Shown piece by piece: positions 21,720-34,700 of a DNA stretch of 64,000 nt. Location: positions 1 to 64,000 of the forward strand of contig JAGFBZ010000174.1 in NCBI GenBank assembly GCA_018398805.1, given 5' to 3'. The first letter of the stretch is position 1. Every line of letters starts with the position of its first letter. Source of the stretch: Hirundichthys speculiger. Lineage: Eukaryota; Chordata; Actinopteri; Beloniformes; Exocoetidae. A program made the translations under genes and the position numbers. A model generated the notes under the pieces. The model was given only the letters and a program-made list of their open reading frames with translations. It was not told where the DNA came from and did not search any database.

Positions 21720-24700
21720 GTACGCTCTTGACGCTCCTGTTGCTCCTGTTGCTCCTGCTGACGCTCCTGTTGTTCCTGACGCTGACGCTGACGCTCCTGA
21801 CGCTCCTGACGCTGACGCTCCTGACGCTGACGCTCCTGAGCTCCTGACGCTGACGCTCCGCTCCTGACGCTGACGCTCCTGACGCTCCTGACGCTGACGC
21901 TCCTGTTGCTCCTGCTGACGCTCCTGACGCTGACGCTCCTGTTGCTCCTGACGGCTCACGCTCCTGACGCTCCTGACTGATGCTCCTGCTGACGCTCCTG
22001 TTTTCTGCTGACGCTCCTGACGCTGACGCTCCTGTTGCTGCTCCTGACGCTCCTGACGGCTGACGCTCTGACGCTGACGCTTCCTCCTGCTGACGCTCCT
22101 GCTGACGCTGACGCTGACGCTCCTGACGCTGACGCTCCTGTTGCTCCTGAGGCTGACGCTCCTGAGGCTGACGCTCCTGACGCTCCTGACGCTCCTGACG
22201 CTCCTGACGCTGACGCTCCTGTTGCTCCTGACGCTGACGCTCCTGACGCTCCTGACGCTGACGCTCCTGTTGCTCCTGACGCTGACGCTCCTGACGCTCC
22301 TGACGCTCCTGACGCTGACGCTCCTGTTGCTCCTGCTGACGCTCCTGTTGTTCCTGACGCTGACGCTGACGCTCCTGACGCTGACGCTCCTGTTGCTCCT
22401 GACGCTGACGCTCCTGACGCTCCTGACGCTGACGCTCCTGACGCTGACGCTCCTGCTGACGCCTGACGCTCCTGACGCTGACTGTTGCTCCTGACGCTGA
22501 CGCTCCTGACGCTCCTGACGCTGACCTCCTGCTCCTGTTTGCTCTGCTGACGCTCCTTGTTCCTGACGCTGACGCCTGACTGACGCTGACGCTGACGCTG
22601 ACGCTCCTGACCTGACGCTCTGTTTGCTCCTGACCTGACTGCCTGACGCTCCTGACGCTCCTCCTGACGCTGACGCTCCTGACGGACGCTGACGCTCCTG
22701 ACGCTCCTGACGCTCCTGACGCTGACGCTCCTGACGCTCCTGACGCTGACGCTCTGCTCCTGCTCCTGACGCTCCTGACGCTCCTGTTGCTCCTGACGCT
22801 GACGCTCCTCCTGACGCTCCTGAGCTCCTGACCTGACGCTCCTGCTGGCTCCTGATGGCTCCTGTTGCTCCTGTGCTCCTGACGCTGACTGTGGCTACTC
22901 CTGACGCTTCCTGACGCTCCTGACGCTGACGCTGTGGCTCCTGGCTCCTGACGCTGCTGACGCTCCTGTTGCTCCTGACGCTGCTGACGCTCCTGTTGCT
23001 CCTGCTGCTGACGCTCCTGTGGCTCCTGACGCTCTGCTGACGCTCCTGTTGCTCCTGACGCTGCTGACGCTCCTGATGTGGCTGACGCTCCTGACGCTGC
23101 TGAGCTCCTGGCTCCTGCTGACGCTCCTGACGCTGCCTGACGCTGCTGACGCTCCTGTGCTCCTGACCTGAACGCTCCTGTTGCTCCTGTTGCTCCTGGG
23201 CTCCTGACGCTGCTCCTGTGGATCCTGTGGCTCCTGACGCTGACGCTCCTGTGGCTCCTGTGGCTCTGACGCTGACGCTCTGACGACTCTGACGCTCCTG
23301 ACGCTGATGCTCCTGACGCTCCTGACGCTCCTGACGCTCCTGACTGCTGACGCTGACGCTGACGCTCCTGTGCTCCTGACGCTCCTGACGCTCCTGTTGC
23401 TCCTGACGCTGACGCTGACGCTCCTGATGCTCCTGACGCTCCTGTTGCTCCTGATGCTCCTGTTGCTCCTCTGTGACTCCTGACGCTGACGCTCCTGTGG
23501 CTCCTGTGGCTCCTGACGCTGACGCTCCTGTTGCTCCTGCTGACGCTCCTGTTGCTCCTGGGCTCCTGACGCTCCTGTTGCTCCTGACGCTGCTCCTGTG
23601 CTCTGAGCTCCTGGCTCCTGACGCTGCTGACGCTCCTGTGCTCCTGACGCTGCTGACTGCTCCTGTTGCTCCTGACGCTGCTGACGCTCTGATGTTGCTC
23701 CGGACGCTGACCTGTTGCTTGCCTCTGACGCTGCTGACGCTCCTGTGCTCCTGACGCTGCTGACGCTCCTGTTGCTCCCTGACCTGCTGACTGAGCTCCT
23801 GTTGCTCCTGACGCTGACCTGTTGCTCCTGACGCTGCTGACGCTCCTGTTGCTCCTGACGCTGACGCTCCTGGCTCCTGTGGCTCCTGACGCTCTGGCTC
23901 TGACGCTGCTGACGCTCCTGTGCTCTGACGCTCCTGTTGCTCCTGACGCTGCTGACGCTCCTGTGCTACTGCCTGCTGACGCTCCTGTTGCTCCTGACGC
24001 TGCTGACGCTCCTGTTGCTCCTGACGCTGCTGACGCTCCTGTTGCTCCTGACGCTGCTGACGCTCCTGTTGCTCCTGACGCTGCTGACGCTCCTGACGCT
24101 GCTGATGCTCCTGTTGCTCCTGAAGCTCCTGTTGTTCCTGCTGACCGCTGACACTCCTGACGCTGACGCTCCTGTTGCTCCTGACGCTGCTGACGCTCCT
24201 GTTGCTGCTGACGCTCCTGACGCTGCTGACGCTCCTGTTGCTGCTGACGCTCCTGACGCTGTTGCTGCTGACGCTCCTGTTGCTGCTGACGCTCCTGACT
24301 GCTGCTGACGCTCCTGTTGCTGCTGACGCTCTGACGCTTGCTGACGCTCCTGCTCTCCTGACGCTCCTGCTGACGCTCCTGACGCTGACTGCGCTGACGC
24401 TGTCCTGACGCTCCTGACGCTCCTGACGCTGACGCTCCTGACGCTGACGCTCCTGACGCTCCTGACGCTCCTGACGCTCCTGACGCTGCTGACGCTGACG
24501 CTCCTGTTGCTCCTGACGCTGACGCTCCTGACGCTCCTGACGCTGACGCTCCTGTTGCTCCTGCTGACGCTCCTGTTGTTCCTGACGCTGACGCTCCTGA
24601 CGCTGACGCTCCTGTTGCTCCTGACGCTGACGCTCCTGACGCTCCTGACGCTGACGCTCTGACGCTGACGCTCCTGACGCTCCTGACGCTGACGCTCCTG

Positions 24701-26480
24701 ACGCTCCTGACGCTCCTGACGCTGACGCTCCTGACGCTCCTGACGCTGACGCTCCTGCTCCTGATGACGCTCCTGACGCTCCTGACGCTCCTGTTGCTCC
24801 TGACGCTGACGCTGACGCTCCTGATGCTCCTGACGCTCCTGACGCTGACGCTCCTGTTGCTCCTGATGCTCCTGTTGATCCTGTGGCTCCTGACGCTGAC
24901 GCTCCTGTGGCTCCTGTGGCTCCTGACGCTGACGCTCCTGTTGCTCCTGACGCTCCTGACGCTGACGCTCCTGTGGCTCCTGTGGCTCCTGACGCTGCTG
25001 ACGCTCCTGTTGCTCCTGACGCTGCTGACGCTCCTGTTGCTCCTGACGCTGCTGACGCTCCTGTGGCTCCTGACGCTGCTGACGCTCCTGTTGCTGCTGA
25101 CGCTCCTGTGGCTCCTGCTGCTCCTGTTGCTCCTGACGCTGCTGACGCTGCTGACGCTCCTGTTGCTCCTGACGCTGACGCTCCTGTTGCTCCTGTTGCT
25201 CCTGTGGCTCCTGACGCTGACGCTCCTGTGGCTCCTGTGGCTCCTGACGCTGACGCTCCTGACGCTCCTGACGCTGACGCTCCTGACGCTCCTGACGCTG
25301 ACGCTCCTGTGGCTCCTGTGGCTCCTGACGCTGACGCTCCTGTTGCTCCTGACGCTGACGCTCCTGACGCTGACGCTCCTGACGCTCCTGACGCTGACGC
25401 TGCTGACGCTGCTGACGCTGACGCTCCTGTTGCTCCTGACGCTCCTGACGCTCCTGTTGCTCCTGACGCTGACGCTCCTGATGCTCCTGACGCTCCTGTT
25501 GCTCCTGATGCTCCTGTTGCTCCTGTGACTCCTGACGCTGACGCTCCTGTGGCTCCTGTGGCTCCTGACGCTGACGCTCCTGTTGCTCCTGACGCTGACG
25601 CTCCTGTGGCTCCTGTGGCTCCTGACGCTCCTGTTGCTCCTGACGCTGCTGACGCTCCTGTTGCTCCTGACGCTGCTGACGCTCCTGTTGCTCCTGACGC
25701 TGCTGAGGCTCCTGTTGCTCCTCCTGACGCTGCTGACGCTGCTGACGCTCCTGTTGCTCCTGACGCTGCTGACGCTCCTGTTGCTCCTGACGCTGCTGAC
25801 GCTCCTGTTGCTCCTGACGCTGCTGACGCTCCTGTTGCTCCTGACGCTGACGCTCCTGTGGCTCCTGTGGCTCCTGACGCTCCTGTTGCTCCTGACGCTG
25901 CTGACGCTCCTGTTGCTCCTGACGCTGCTGACGCTCCTGTTGCTCCTGACGCTGCTGACGCTCCTGTTGCTCTGACGCTGACGCTCCTGTTGCTCTGAGC
26001 TGCTGAGCTCCTGTTGCTCCTGACGCTGCTGACGCTCCTGTTGCTCCTGACGCTGCTGACGCTCCTGTTGCTCCTGACGCTGCTGACGCTCCTGACGCTG
26101 CTGATGCTCCTGTTGCTCCTGAAGCTCCTGTTGTTCCTGCTGACGCTGCTGACGCTCCTGTTGCTCCTGACGCTGACGCTCCTGTTGCTCCTGACTGCTG
26201 ACGCTGCTGACGCTCCTGTTGCTCCTGACGCTGCTGACGCTCCTGTTGCTGCTGACGCTCCTGACGCTGCTGACGCTCCTGTTGCTGCTGACGCTCCTGA
26301 CGCTGCTGACGCTCCTGTTGCTGCTGACGCTCCTGACGCTCCTGTTGCTCCTGACGCTCCTGACGCTCCTGACGCTCCTGACCTGACCTGACGTGCTGAC
26401 GCTCCTGTTGCTCCTGACGCTCCTGACGCTGACGCTCCTGATGTTCTGTGGCTCCTGACGCTCCTGTTGCTCCTGACGCT
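21720..26480. repeat. 4.75-kb minisatellite of 6- and 9-bp units
   Basis: The plus strand is built almost wholly from ACGCTCCTG, TTGCTCCTG, TGGCTCCTG, ACGCTGCTG (9 bp) and ACGCTG (6 bp), in varying order. Locally these form 27-bp higher units (for example near 24000-24090 and 25800-26090), and rare variants recur about 2 kb apart. Scattered one- and two-base indels break the phase, mostly at 22450-23960. The minus strand lacks stop triplets in every frame of the unit, which explains a spurious 1,659-codon open frame. Confidence 0.95.
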
Positions 26481-26489
26481 CATCACTTG

Positions 26490-29400
26490 TGGTTTCCCTC
26501 CATCGTGACCTTGACAGCAGACTGCCAGCAAAGGGAACAAGTCAAGTAGCACCACAGTGGAGTTTAATTTATGAGGTCAGAGGTAGAGCGACATCCCAAT
26601 ATAAAACTCTGAACATTACAACACACGGTGATATTATGCTTTTAAAATGCCTCTTAAAGTCATTTCATGGAGATGACAGGACCAATGGCATGGAAGGCAG
26701 CAAATACTGGCTTTTACTGAAATGAAAGTAAAGGAAATCTCATTTAAATTCAGAGCTGTTATCCAGTGAAAACATGTTCAATTAAGTATGAGTGGAATCT
26801 GGATTCACTTTATAAAAGCAATGAGGAAACTTTACTCCGGATGATGACCTTTGTGTGTGGAAAAACAGTCAAACAAGTGGAGAAATGTGACTTCACAAAT
26901 CTGGGAATGCTGTCTAGACCCATGAATCTATTCAGTCTACAGGAATACCAGATCCACAGCTCCAAGTACCAGACCTACATGCTTTAACATTTAAATAACT
27001 AATTTAAACTCATTTTCAAGCTGTCAAAACTGTATCAGCATTGAAAAACCTCCCTAACTCTATGAGCATTTGATTTCATCTGGACACTTCGCCAGCTGTA
27101 TTGCTTTTTTCCCTCCACCTGCAGGCCTTTCTGAAGAGAGCTGCTCCATCCGAAGAATCATTCAAAAACAGAACAAACACAGGACGTGGAGTAAACCATC
27201 ATCTGACGTTGGCATCATCACCTTTGGAAGCTCAGCTGTCTGGAGTAACGCTGGATAGAAGTATCCATCACCTTCATGGTTAAAGTCTAAACGGACAGTC
27301 TGATGATCAGGATGCAGAATTAAAATGAAGGAACATGCACACAGAAGTTGATGAATCCTTTCTGATGGCAGTGACGGCTGACTGAACCAGAACCAGAATA
27401 AGTCTCCATGGTAGGAGGATGGGTCCAGCCAGGAGAACAGAGGCTTTGTTGTCAAAACCAGGACCTTGGAGCCACGTGTGAGTCTGAACTCTGGATCTCT
27501 GGGTCCTTTATGGCACCGTTGGGGTCGGGCCTGTCGTGCTCTCTTTGTTTTCTGGGTTTGATTTTGCTTTTCCTCAGTTCCTGGTCTTCTTCTCTTTATC
27601 TATAAAACCCCGACACTTTGACTGGAGCACAGTTAACAGTTAAAAGAACAGCTTCAACTTCAAATATCCAGGAGACAGTCAGCCAAGGTGTATTCACGAA
27701 GGAACTCCACAGAAACTAATCTCAGTTACTGCAGTTCATTCATTCCCCAGTAACTGGTATCAGACAATAAAATGCTAAATCCCCACATTTTTATGCCAGT
27801 CCTGTAAGTCATAATACAATGTCAGGGGAAAAAAACTATTTGAAGAATATATTATCAAAATTAGTTTTTTTTTAAACCTTTAATCTTAAAATGTTCACGA
27901 CAAGGTGTAATGTCTGAGGTAGACTAACAATTAGACTGTAGAAAACCATCAAGATATCAAAGTATCTGCTTCTGATAGAATAGCTCCATTAATCCTTGTA
28001 TATTACTTATGTAGGACAGCAAAGTAAAGGATGAAGTTTCTAATTCACAGCATTGTTAACCAAAGCAACCACCAGAGGGCGGCAGACGTCCAAATATCAG
28101 ACAAGTGAGAAGAAAGGGGACAGGGAGGAAAGATGGGTGAGGATGGGGGAGGAAAAAACCTAAGAGATCCCACTGGGCCCCTTCAGCACAACACTAGCAA
28201 ATGTGTCCAGACAAGCTTCATTTCAGAATAATATGAGCCCAGTTTATTTATGATAATCACAACATGAAACTATCTGTATTTAAATATCAATAAATCAAAG
28301 ATTGTTATGCACATTAATATTGCAATACGTTTGTCAATATTTTGTATCAACGTTTAACAAAAACGTTTCTGTATGCTGTTTTAACCATAAAATTTGCTTA
28401 TACTTACATTTTAATAGAAAGATTTAGTGTCCTGCTGCAATAGACTCTAAAGTGGACTAAAATAGCCACTTTCAGACATTTTGTCTCATCTAGGATCCCT
28501 CTACATCTCCAATCTCCCATTGCTCTCTCACAAGTACCAACATCCCCCCTGCTGGGTTGAAGCCAATTCAAGAAGTAGCAAAAGTTGCAATTTCCCAACT
28601 GACTGCAACATGCAAGACCCCAGTTCCCCAAAGCAGGAGATCAACAGGTGGATGGAAGCAGCATCTGCAGCACTGCAGGATCTGGACTGGTCCGTGGTCT
28701 GGAACCAGCAGGTCTCATTCCTGTCCTCACCTGTCCTCAAGACTTGAAGATGACCAGAAGAATCAGAGCGCAGGTACTGAACAGAGTTTGGCCTACACCA
28801 ATGACTACCTGGTGCGAGTTTCTGACGGCGTCAGGCCACATGTTCACTGTGCATGAGCCATTTCACGTGCGTTGATCGTATGTTACAGCCACATCTGAGG
28901 TTTATTAACAGTTCTGCCGTTCAGTTTCTAAGAGGATCCAGTCTATGCTGAGCATCCCCGTTGTTCTGAAGGAAACTGATATTTGCAAATAAATAGCCAA
29001 TAAAACTACATTACCAGAAGGCACTTCATGTAAGTAAAGGCACTGGGCACATGGCGGCTGACATTTGTGAATGCGTATGTTTATATTTCTAGTAAGAATA
29101 CGATCATGCAGGTCTTTATGAGTTTTGCAACTACAGGAAAACAGAAGACCTAAAATTCTTAAAAAAATATATATATCACAAATAGAGACAGCTGGCTTGA
29201 TCGCACTAAACTATTTAGATCCTCAATTTACTTTCCCAACACAAATGCAATATGTCGTCATTCAGATTTTGTTCCATGATTGATTATCTGGTGAGTTTGA
29301 GCAGATTTCAGTCTAATGAAGGGGAGGAGACAGAAAGTAACTGGATACGTGGAAGTAAACCTGCTCCTGACCAGTTTGACCTCAGTCAGTTACCATGGTA

Positions 29401-29855
29401 ACAGACGGAGTTACTACGGTTTCTGAAACCGGCTCAACTCAACCGTCTTGTTCAGGGTTAAGTTTCCTCACTTTGTTAAACGCAAAACTAAGAGTTTCCC
29501 CGAGTTCAGGTTCAACATAGCTGGAGTTTCTGAAATGGACCCCTGGGCCGGTAGTTAGTATTATAAAAGAAAGATCACACAATAAAAACGGGTCACACTA
29601 GTCCAGCAGCCCTGCCATCCCCTTAGCAGTACTTTAGTTCAGGCTCAAAGAGAAACAATATCAGGTTAAAAAAGCTGTTCCCCCTGCAACCTGAATTCTT
29701 TTTTTTAAATCAATTTTTTTTAGAAATGGATTAGTAGAATCTACTGTTGTAGTAAAGCTTAGTTTCTGTTCTATTGTGCTTTGTCACACTGCTTTTTCTA
29801 TCTACTAGGAAAGAAATGTCACAAAACATGGTGGACAAAGCAGTTTAACATTTTT
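26490..29855. other. Intergenic, no gene seen
   Basis: About 3.4 kb with only short open frames lacking motifs, homopolymer runs near 27865 and 29700, and no convincing splice-linked coding. The 28450-28870 stretch has overlapping open frames on both strands but no recognisable domain. Confidence 0.45.
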
Positions 29856-31310
29856 AATACAAAACATTGACACCAATAGGAAAGAACTGTCCTATTCTTT
29901 TCTTTATTCTGTTCTTTTTTGTTTTGTTTTCTTTATTAATGAATACAAAGAATACAGAACAATACTTCCAAAGAAAAGATACATGAGAAGTTGCACCAGG
30001 GGTTATATAAGTGTACATATATGTAGATAAAGCAAACAAAAAAGCAAGTGTATCAATTTCAGTGTAAATAAATTTCACAAGAATATTTTAAATTTGGAGC
30101 ACAAGTTTAATGTTTTTATAGCTTTCGTGTTATCTGAAGTAGAAATAGTCTTAATATAAGATTTAATTTCTTCATGAAAAGTGAAGAAAAATAGATTTAA
30201 TTACCTTACATTTGTGTTTATGAAATTTTCCCATGAGAATTATGAGGTTGCAAAGAAAAACTTGATCCTTCAGCTCCTTCTCATAAACAGCGAAGCCAAA
30301 CAGAACATTTTTCATGTTTAATGCAAAAGTATCAAGGATATTATCCTAAATAAATCCACAAATACTTTGCCACAAACCTTTGGTGTGTTCACAGGTCCAA
30401 AATAGGTGATAAACAGTCTGGATGCATGTGACATCAATGTCTTTCCTGAATTTAACTCTGAAAGATTTAACAGGATAACAGCGATGAATAATCTTAAATG
30501 AAGTCTCTTTGACTTTGTTGGTTGGTAGAAACTGGTCTTTGCCCAACAGATGTCCTGTTCATATTTATTCCAATGATATACTCTAATGACAAATAAAAAA
30601 CATGTGGCATTGAGACACAATGGTTTAGGAATAAACTGCATACATTTCTGCTGTATTTGGAAGAAGTGGACATAAAACATATTTTACCTACATGAGTCTC
30701 AAGGATTAAGTGGTAAAGTCATAGAAAAAGATGGAGAAGTAAAACCTTAAAAAACATAACACCGGAGGGAATTACGTCAAAAACAATAGCAAACTGTTTG
30801 AGTCACAGGAATTTTAAAGTTAAAAATAAATTCCTGGTAGTTAAACAGATTACCCTCCTTATTGAAGAGCTGACTTACCTTGTCAAAAAAATAAGGATTT
30901 CTTCTTATAACATAAATCTCTGTTGTTCCAAATAGAATATCTGTTTAGTGAAAAGTTGTGCTTGTTTATGACAACTTTGTTTATGGAACTTTGACAAAGA
31001 GACAGGGATCCGATCAATATTATTACAGAGTAAGACATGTTTCAGGCCACCTAAATTAGAAAATACATAATGAGAAATGAAATTCCTTTAAATGGTTTCT
31101 AATCCATTTAATTTTAAAGGTATCATTAAGCGTACTAAAATCCAGGAAATTGAGGCCACCATTTTTATAATTATTCATCAGAACAGATTTTCTAATGTGT
31201 TTTGTTTTTCCAAACTAAATTGTAGAGCATTTTGTCAATATCTTTACAGATGTTATCAACATCCAAAAATATAGCCCGTTTTGCTGTTCTTTATTCTATT
31301 TTATTTTTTT
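29856..31310 (-). mobile_element. L1-Tx1-type LINE, 3' part
   Basis: The minus strand shows a degenerate ORF2 C-terminus. It has a GGLNFLDF-like region near 31150 (with stops), then FKIIHRCYPVKSFRVKFRKD and TVYHLFWTCEHTKGLWQSIC near 30360-30510, which is the C-terminal HLFWxC motif of L1-type elements. Further degraded C-terminal sequence follows to about 30100. It ends in an AT-rich 3' region and has no intact frame. It stops about 70 bp before the TRAPPC8 promoter motifs. Confidence 0.65.
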
Positions 31311-31379
31311 AACTTTATTGCTGTTCTTCATTTTTAACAGAACAACTGGATTACGTGAAGCTCGCTGAAATAGCTGGCC

Positions 31380-31612
31380 TGTCCAACATGGCGGTTCCTT
31401 CAACGTACGTCTGCGTGTTACGTATGCAGGAGGGCGGGACCGGAAGTGGGCCACAGACGCATCACCTGACCGCCTCAGTTCTGCACAGGAAGAGGGCTGT
31501 CACCTGCTAACATTCGACGGGCGGTCCAGAAACAATGTTAGAGTGAGCGCCCCGGAGTATCGACCGTGTTCCGAGCTGCGTGTGTGTTCTGTGGGTCCGA
31601 AGCCCGTCCAGC
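31380..31612 (+). promoter_or_regulatory. TRAPPC8: TRAPPC8 TATA-less promoter and 5' UTR
   Basis: AACATGGCGG at 31385-31394 (with flanks) matches a YY1 site. AGGGCGGGAC at 31431-31440 is GC-box-like and ACCGGAAGTGGG at 31439-31450 is an ETS/GABP site. The region is CpG-rich compared with the AT-rich LINE beside it and has no TATA box, which suits a housekeeping gene. The start of transcription is not determined. Confidence 0.6.
31535..31546 (+). other. Three-codon upstream ORF
   Basis: ATG TTA GAG TGA lies 66 bp before the TRAPPC8 start, with A at -3. It matters only if transcription starts upstream of it. Confidence 0.35.
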
Positions 31613-31769
31613 ATGGCCCAGTGTGTCCAGTCCGTGCAGGAGTTCATCCAGGACTCGTTTGTCCCGATGGTAGCCGTCTTATGTAGTAAAGAAGCGGACA
31701 GAGTGACGCGCAAGAACAACCTGAACTTTGCCGAGCTGCTGAGGCCTTTCTGCAGACTCACATCCGAAG
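31613..31769 (+). CDS. TRAPPC8: TRAPPC8 exon 1 (residues 1-52)
   Basis: Runs from the ATG to AACTTTGCCGAGCTGCTG and CGAAG|GTAAGA. It ends in phase 1. The peptide starts MAQCVQSV and ends CRLTSE. Confidence 0.93.
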
Positions 31770-34700
31770 GTAAGACGACCTGCCGTAATCCGGTACCGGT
31801 ACCGGAGCCAGGACGGATCAAGCTTCAGCGGACGGAGGCTGACTGGAGGCGGTTAGCATACCGGGTTGTGACTAAGCAGCTGCACCTGGGCGAGTAATCT
31901 GATTACTGACAGCTGAGGGGGGGTCAGGTGAGACCAGTTAGCTTCTGAAGGTGGTTTCCAGAAGAGTCCTACAGGTGTCTGCTGGGATGTTCTGCTGCTG
32001 ACCCAGCAGGACCAGGGGGAAGTTGTTAGCAGGCTAGTTGGCTAATGCGCTTTAATTCAGTCCACAGTTTTGGTTTGCTCTGACTCCACCCCTTTCCTGC
32101 ATCTTTTGAAAGTGGCCTGAGAGCTTTCTGCGGCCCGGCCCAGAGGTTGGGGAAGCGGGATCAGTATGCTTTGACCCGGGTCTGTCTTACGTTCACACTT
32201 GCACTGGCCGCTGTTGCATTACGTAGCAGTTCTGATTCCCGTAGACGCTTCACCGGCCTCTTGATTGGTTTCTCCTGTTCAGTGGAGGATGTCCAGGTGC
32301 TGTGAAATGCTCATATTGTTGTCCACTAGGTGGCAGTAATGCCTTGCATTTGGGGCTCTTTGTGGACACAACCACATCCTGTAAAGATGGCAACAGACCG
32401 AAACAAGCAATACAGATTAGCGATGCACGATAACAGGAAATTATGACGTCATCCCGATAAGTCCAATATCACGACGAATAGCCCCGATAACATTTATATT
32501 TCTGTCAACACAGCAGTGTCTCGCTCCCTCTGAGCCTTGAATGACCGGCAGTGAATGTTATGTTCAAGTGACGTCAGCATAATCAGAAAAACGATTACTC
32601 AATCAGGAAAATCAAGAATACCCCCTCATGCCAGAAAACAACTCGTTAACTCGGTCATAATTTTAGTAGTTGCTGACTTGAATTGATATTTGCAGTATTT
32701 TCCCACATGTTACACATAAAAAAAGAAAAAATAGAAAAGGCTGAAAGAACGACTAGCAAACGAGGGAACGTCTGAATTTACGTTACACCTTGAATGCAGC
32801 CTGCAGCACAGCGCTGATCACAACAAACATGGCGGTGTGGAACTTCGTTAAAGTTTCAGAAGAAGATAGTTTGGTGGTTATTTGTGACGAATCCTCCGAG
32901 TGAATTCTACGAGGAGGGAAGCACAAGCTTTAATACGTAAAACCTGATCAGCCACCTACAACATAACAATCACTTCCATGGAGTTTTGAAATCACGCTAA
33001 CGTGAGCTAACGGAAGCTAATGCTAACATGCTCTCCTCTCCCTCATTCCTCTCATCTAAACCTTCCATGAGATTAAAAAGTAAAAAACAAAAACCACTGA
33101 ACCTCATTTACTTTAATTAAAGGTATTAATTTAAATGGAATGTTAATCTTTTTCAGTTAGTAATTCTGATGCATGTATTTCCATCAGTTCAAGGAGCCTT
33201 TATTTTTTATATCAGTCAGTAATGAACCTTATTTAAGTTAATGTGAGATATCAAATAGGTTTGTTTGATAGATTTATGAAAATGTTTGAGAGGCTTGACA
33301 ATAGTTTTTCATTGGAAAAAATAAATATCTGTTCATTTAAAAAGTCAAAACTGTTTTTGGTTTTGTTCATAGTATTGATGTAATGATCTTAGGTATGTGT
33401 GTGTGTTATCGGTTATCGGCCTTTAAGAGCTGAAAGTTATCGGTATCGGTTTTAAAAAAAACAGTTATCGTGCATCCCTAATGAAATCGAAATCGCAATA
33501 TCTGCCAGAAAATCGCAATACAATTTTTTTTCTCGTTGAGCCCTACTGCAGAGTGAAAATCATATAGATCCAAAGCTGAAGAGCTACACATTTATCCCTT
33601 CATGGCGTTGGGTAAAGTGGCTGACAGGAACTGCTGATCTACTGGGATCGTCTCCACAACCATCTCTAGAGTTTAGAGGATGGTCCCAGAAGACAAAACA
33701 TCCTTGTTTTGTTGATGTCAGAGAAGAACGGTCCGACTGGTTGGAGACGACAGGAAGACAACGATGACTCAGATAAACCAAGGTGTCAGGAATGCCATCT
33801 CTGAAGCCACAGCGCTGGAGTCTTGGAGCAGATGTTCTCCAGCAGCAGGTGACCACCAGGTGTCACTGCTGTCAGCTCAGAACAGGAAAGAAGTGGACAG
33901 TAGAAGACTGGAAAAACGTTGACTGGTCTGAGTGTGGATTTCTGCTGCGACAGTTAGGTGGTCAGAACCTGGAGGAAACCACATGAGAGCATGGATCCAT
34001 GGTCCTGGTATCAACGGTTCAGGCTGCTGGTGCTGCTGGTGGTGTGGAGCAGATGTTATTGACACCCTTTTGGACTTTTTAGTATCAGTTAACCATTGTT
34101 TAGATGTCACAGCCCAGCCAAGAGTTGTTGGTGATCATCTGTCTGGATGGACCATCTTCTGTCCTGTCTATAAGTTTGGACCTTCTCCATCCCTTCATGA
34201 CCACAGTGGACCATCTTCTGATGGATACTTCCAGCAGGATTATGCACCGTGATCATCCCAGACTGGTTTCTGGATCAATGAGTCCACTGGACTCCAGTGG
34301 CCTCCACAGTCTCCAGATCTCAGTCCAGTAGAGCAGCTCTGGGATGTGGAGGAGCAGGAGGTTCTGATCATGGACAAGCAGCAGCTGGTGATGCTGTGAT
34401 GTGACTATGGAACAGAACCTCTGAGGAACATTTCCAGCACCTAGTTGGATCTATGATACCAAGAGTTAAGACAGTTCTGAAGGTAAAAGGAGGTCCAACC
34501 TAAAAATCCTGGAGCTGTAGCAGGGTCCAGCTCATCCGATCTCCGATACCGGGTCAACCCCAGTAATGCTGTCACTTTCACTGTTTCACTGCCAACAAGA
34601 CAGCTGCAGAAAAAGAAGATGGAGGAGAAGAAGAAACGTGAACTACAAGCCAAACGTTGGAGAAGCTGAGATGTTTGGACCAGGCCATAAACGGGCATGA

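Noticed and set aside
22035..26391. Plus-strand ORFs of APDAD or LLTL repeats
   Set aside because: Other frames of the same satellite.
21576..26555. 1,659-codon minus-strand ORF of Gly/Ala/Ser/Thr and Arg/Gln repeats
   Set aside because: The repeat unit has no stop triplet in any minus-strand frame. The translation jumps between frames at indels (GASGAT, RQERQE, RSVSS), as expected of non-coding satellite.
28481..28875. Overlapping ORFs near 28.5-28.9 kb
   Set aside because: Open on both strands, with no motif, no convincing splice sites and no homologue that I recognise.
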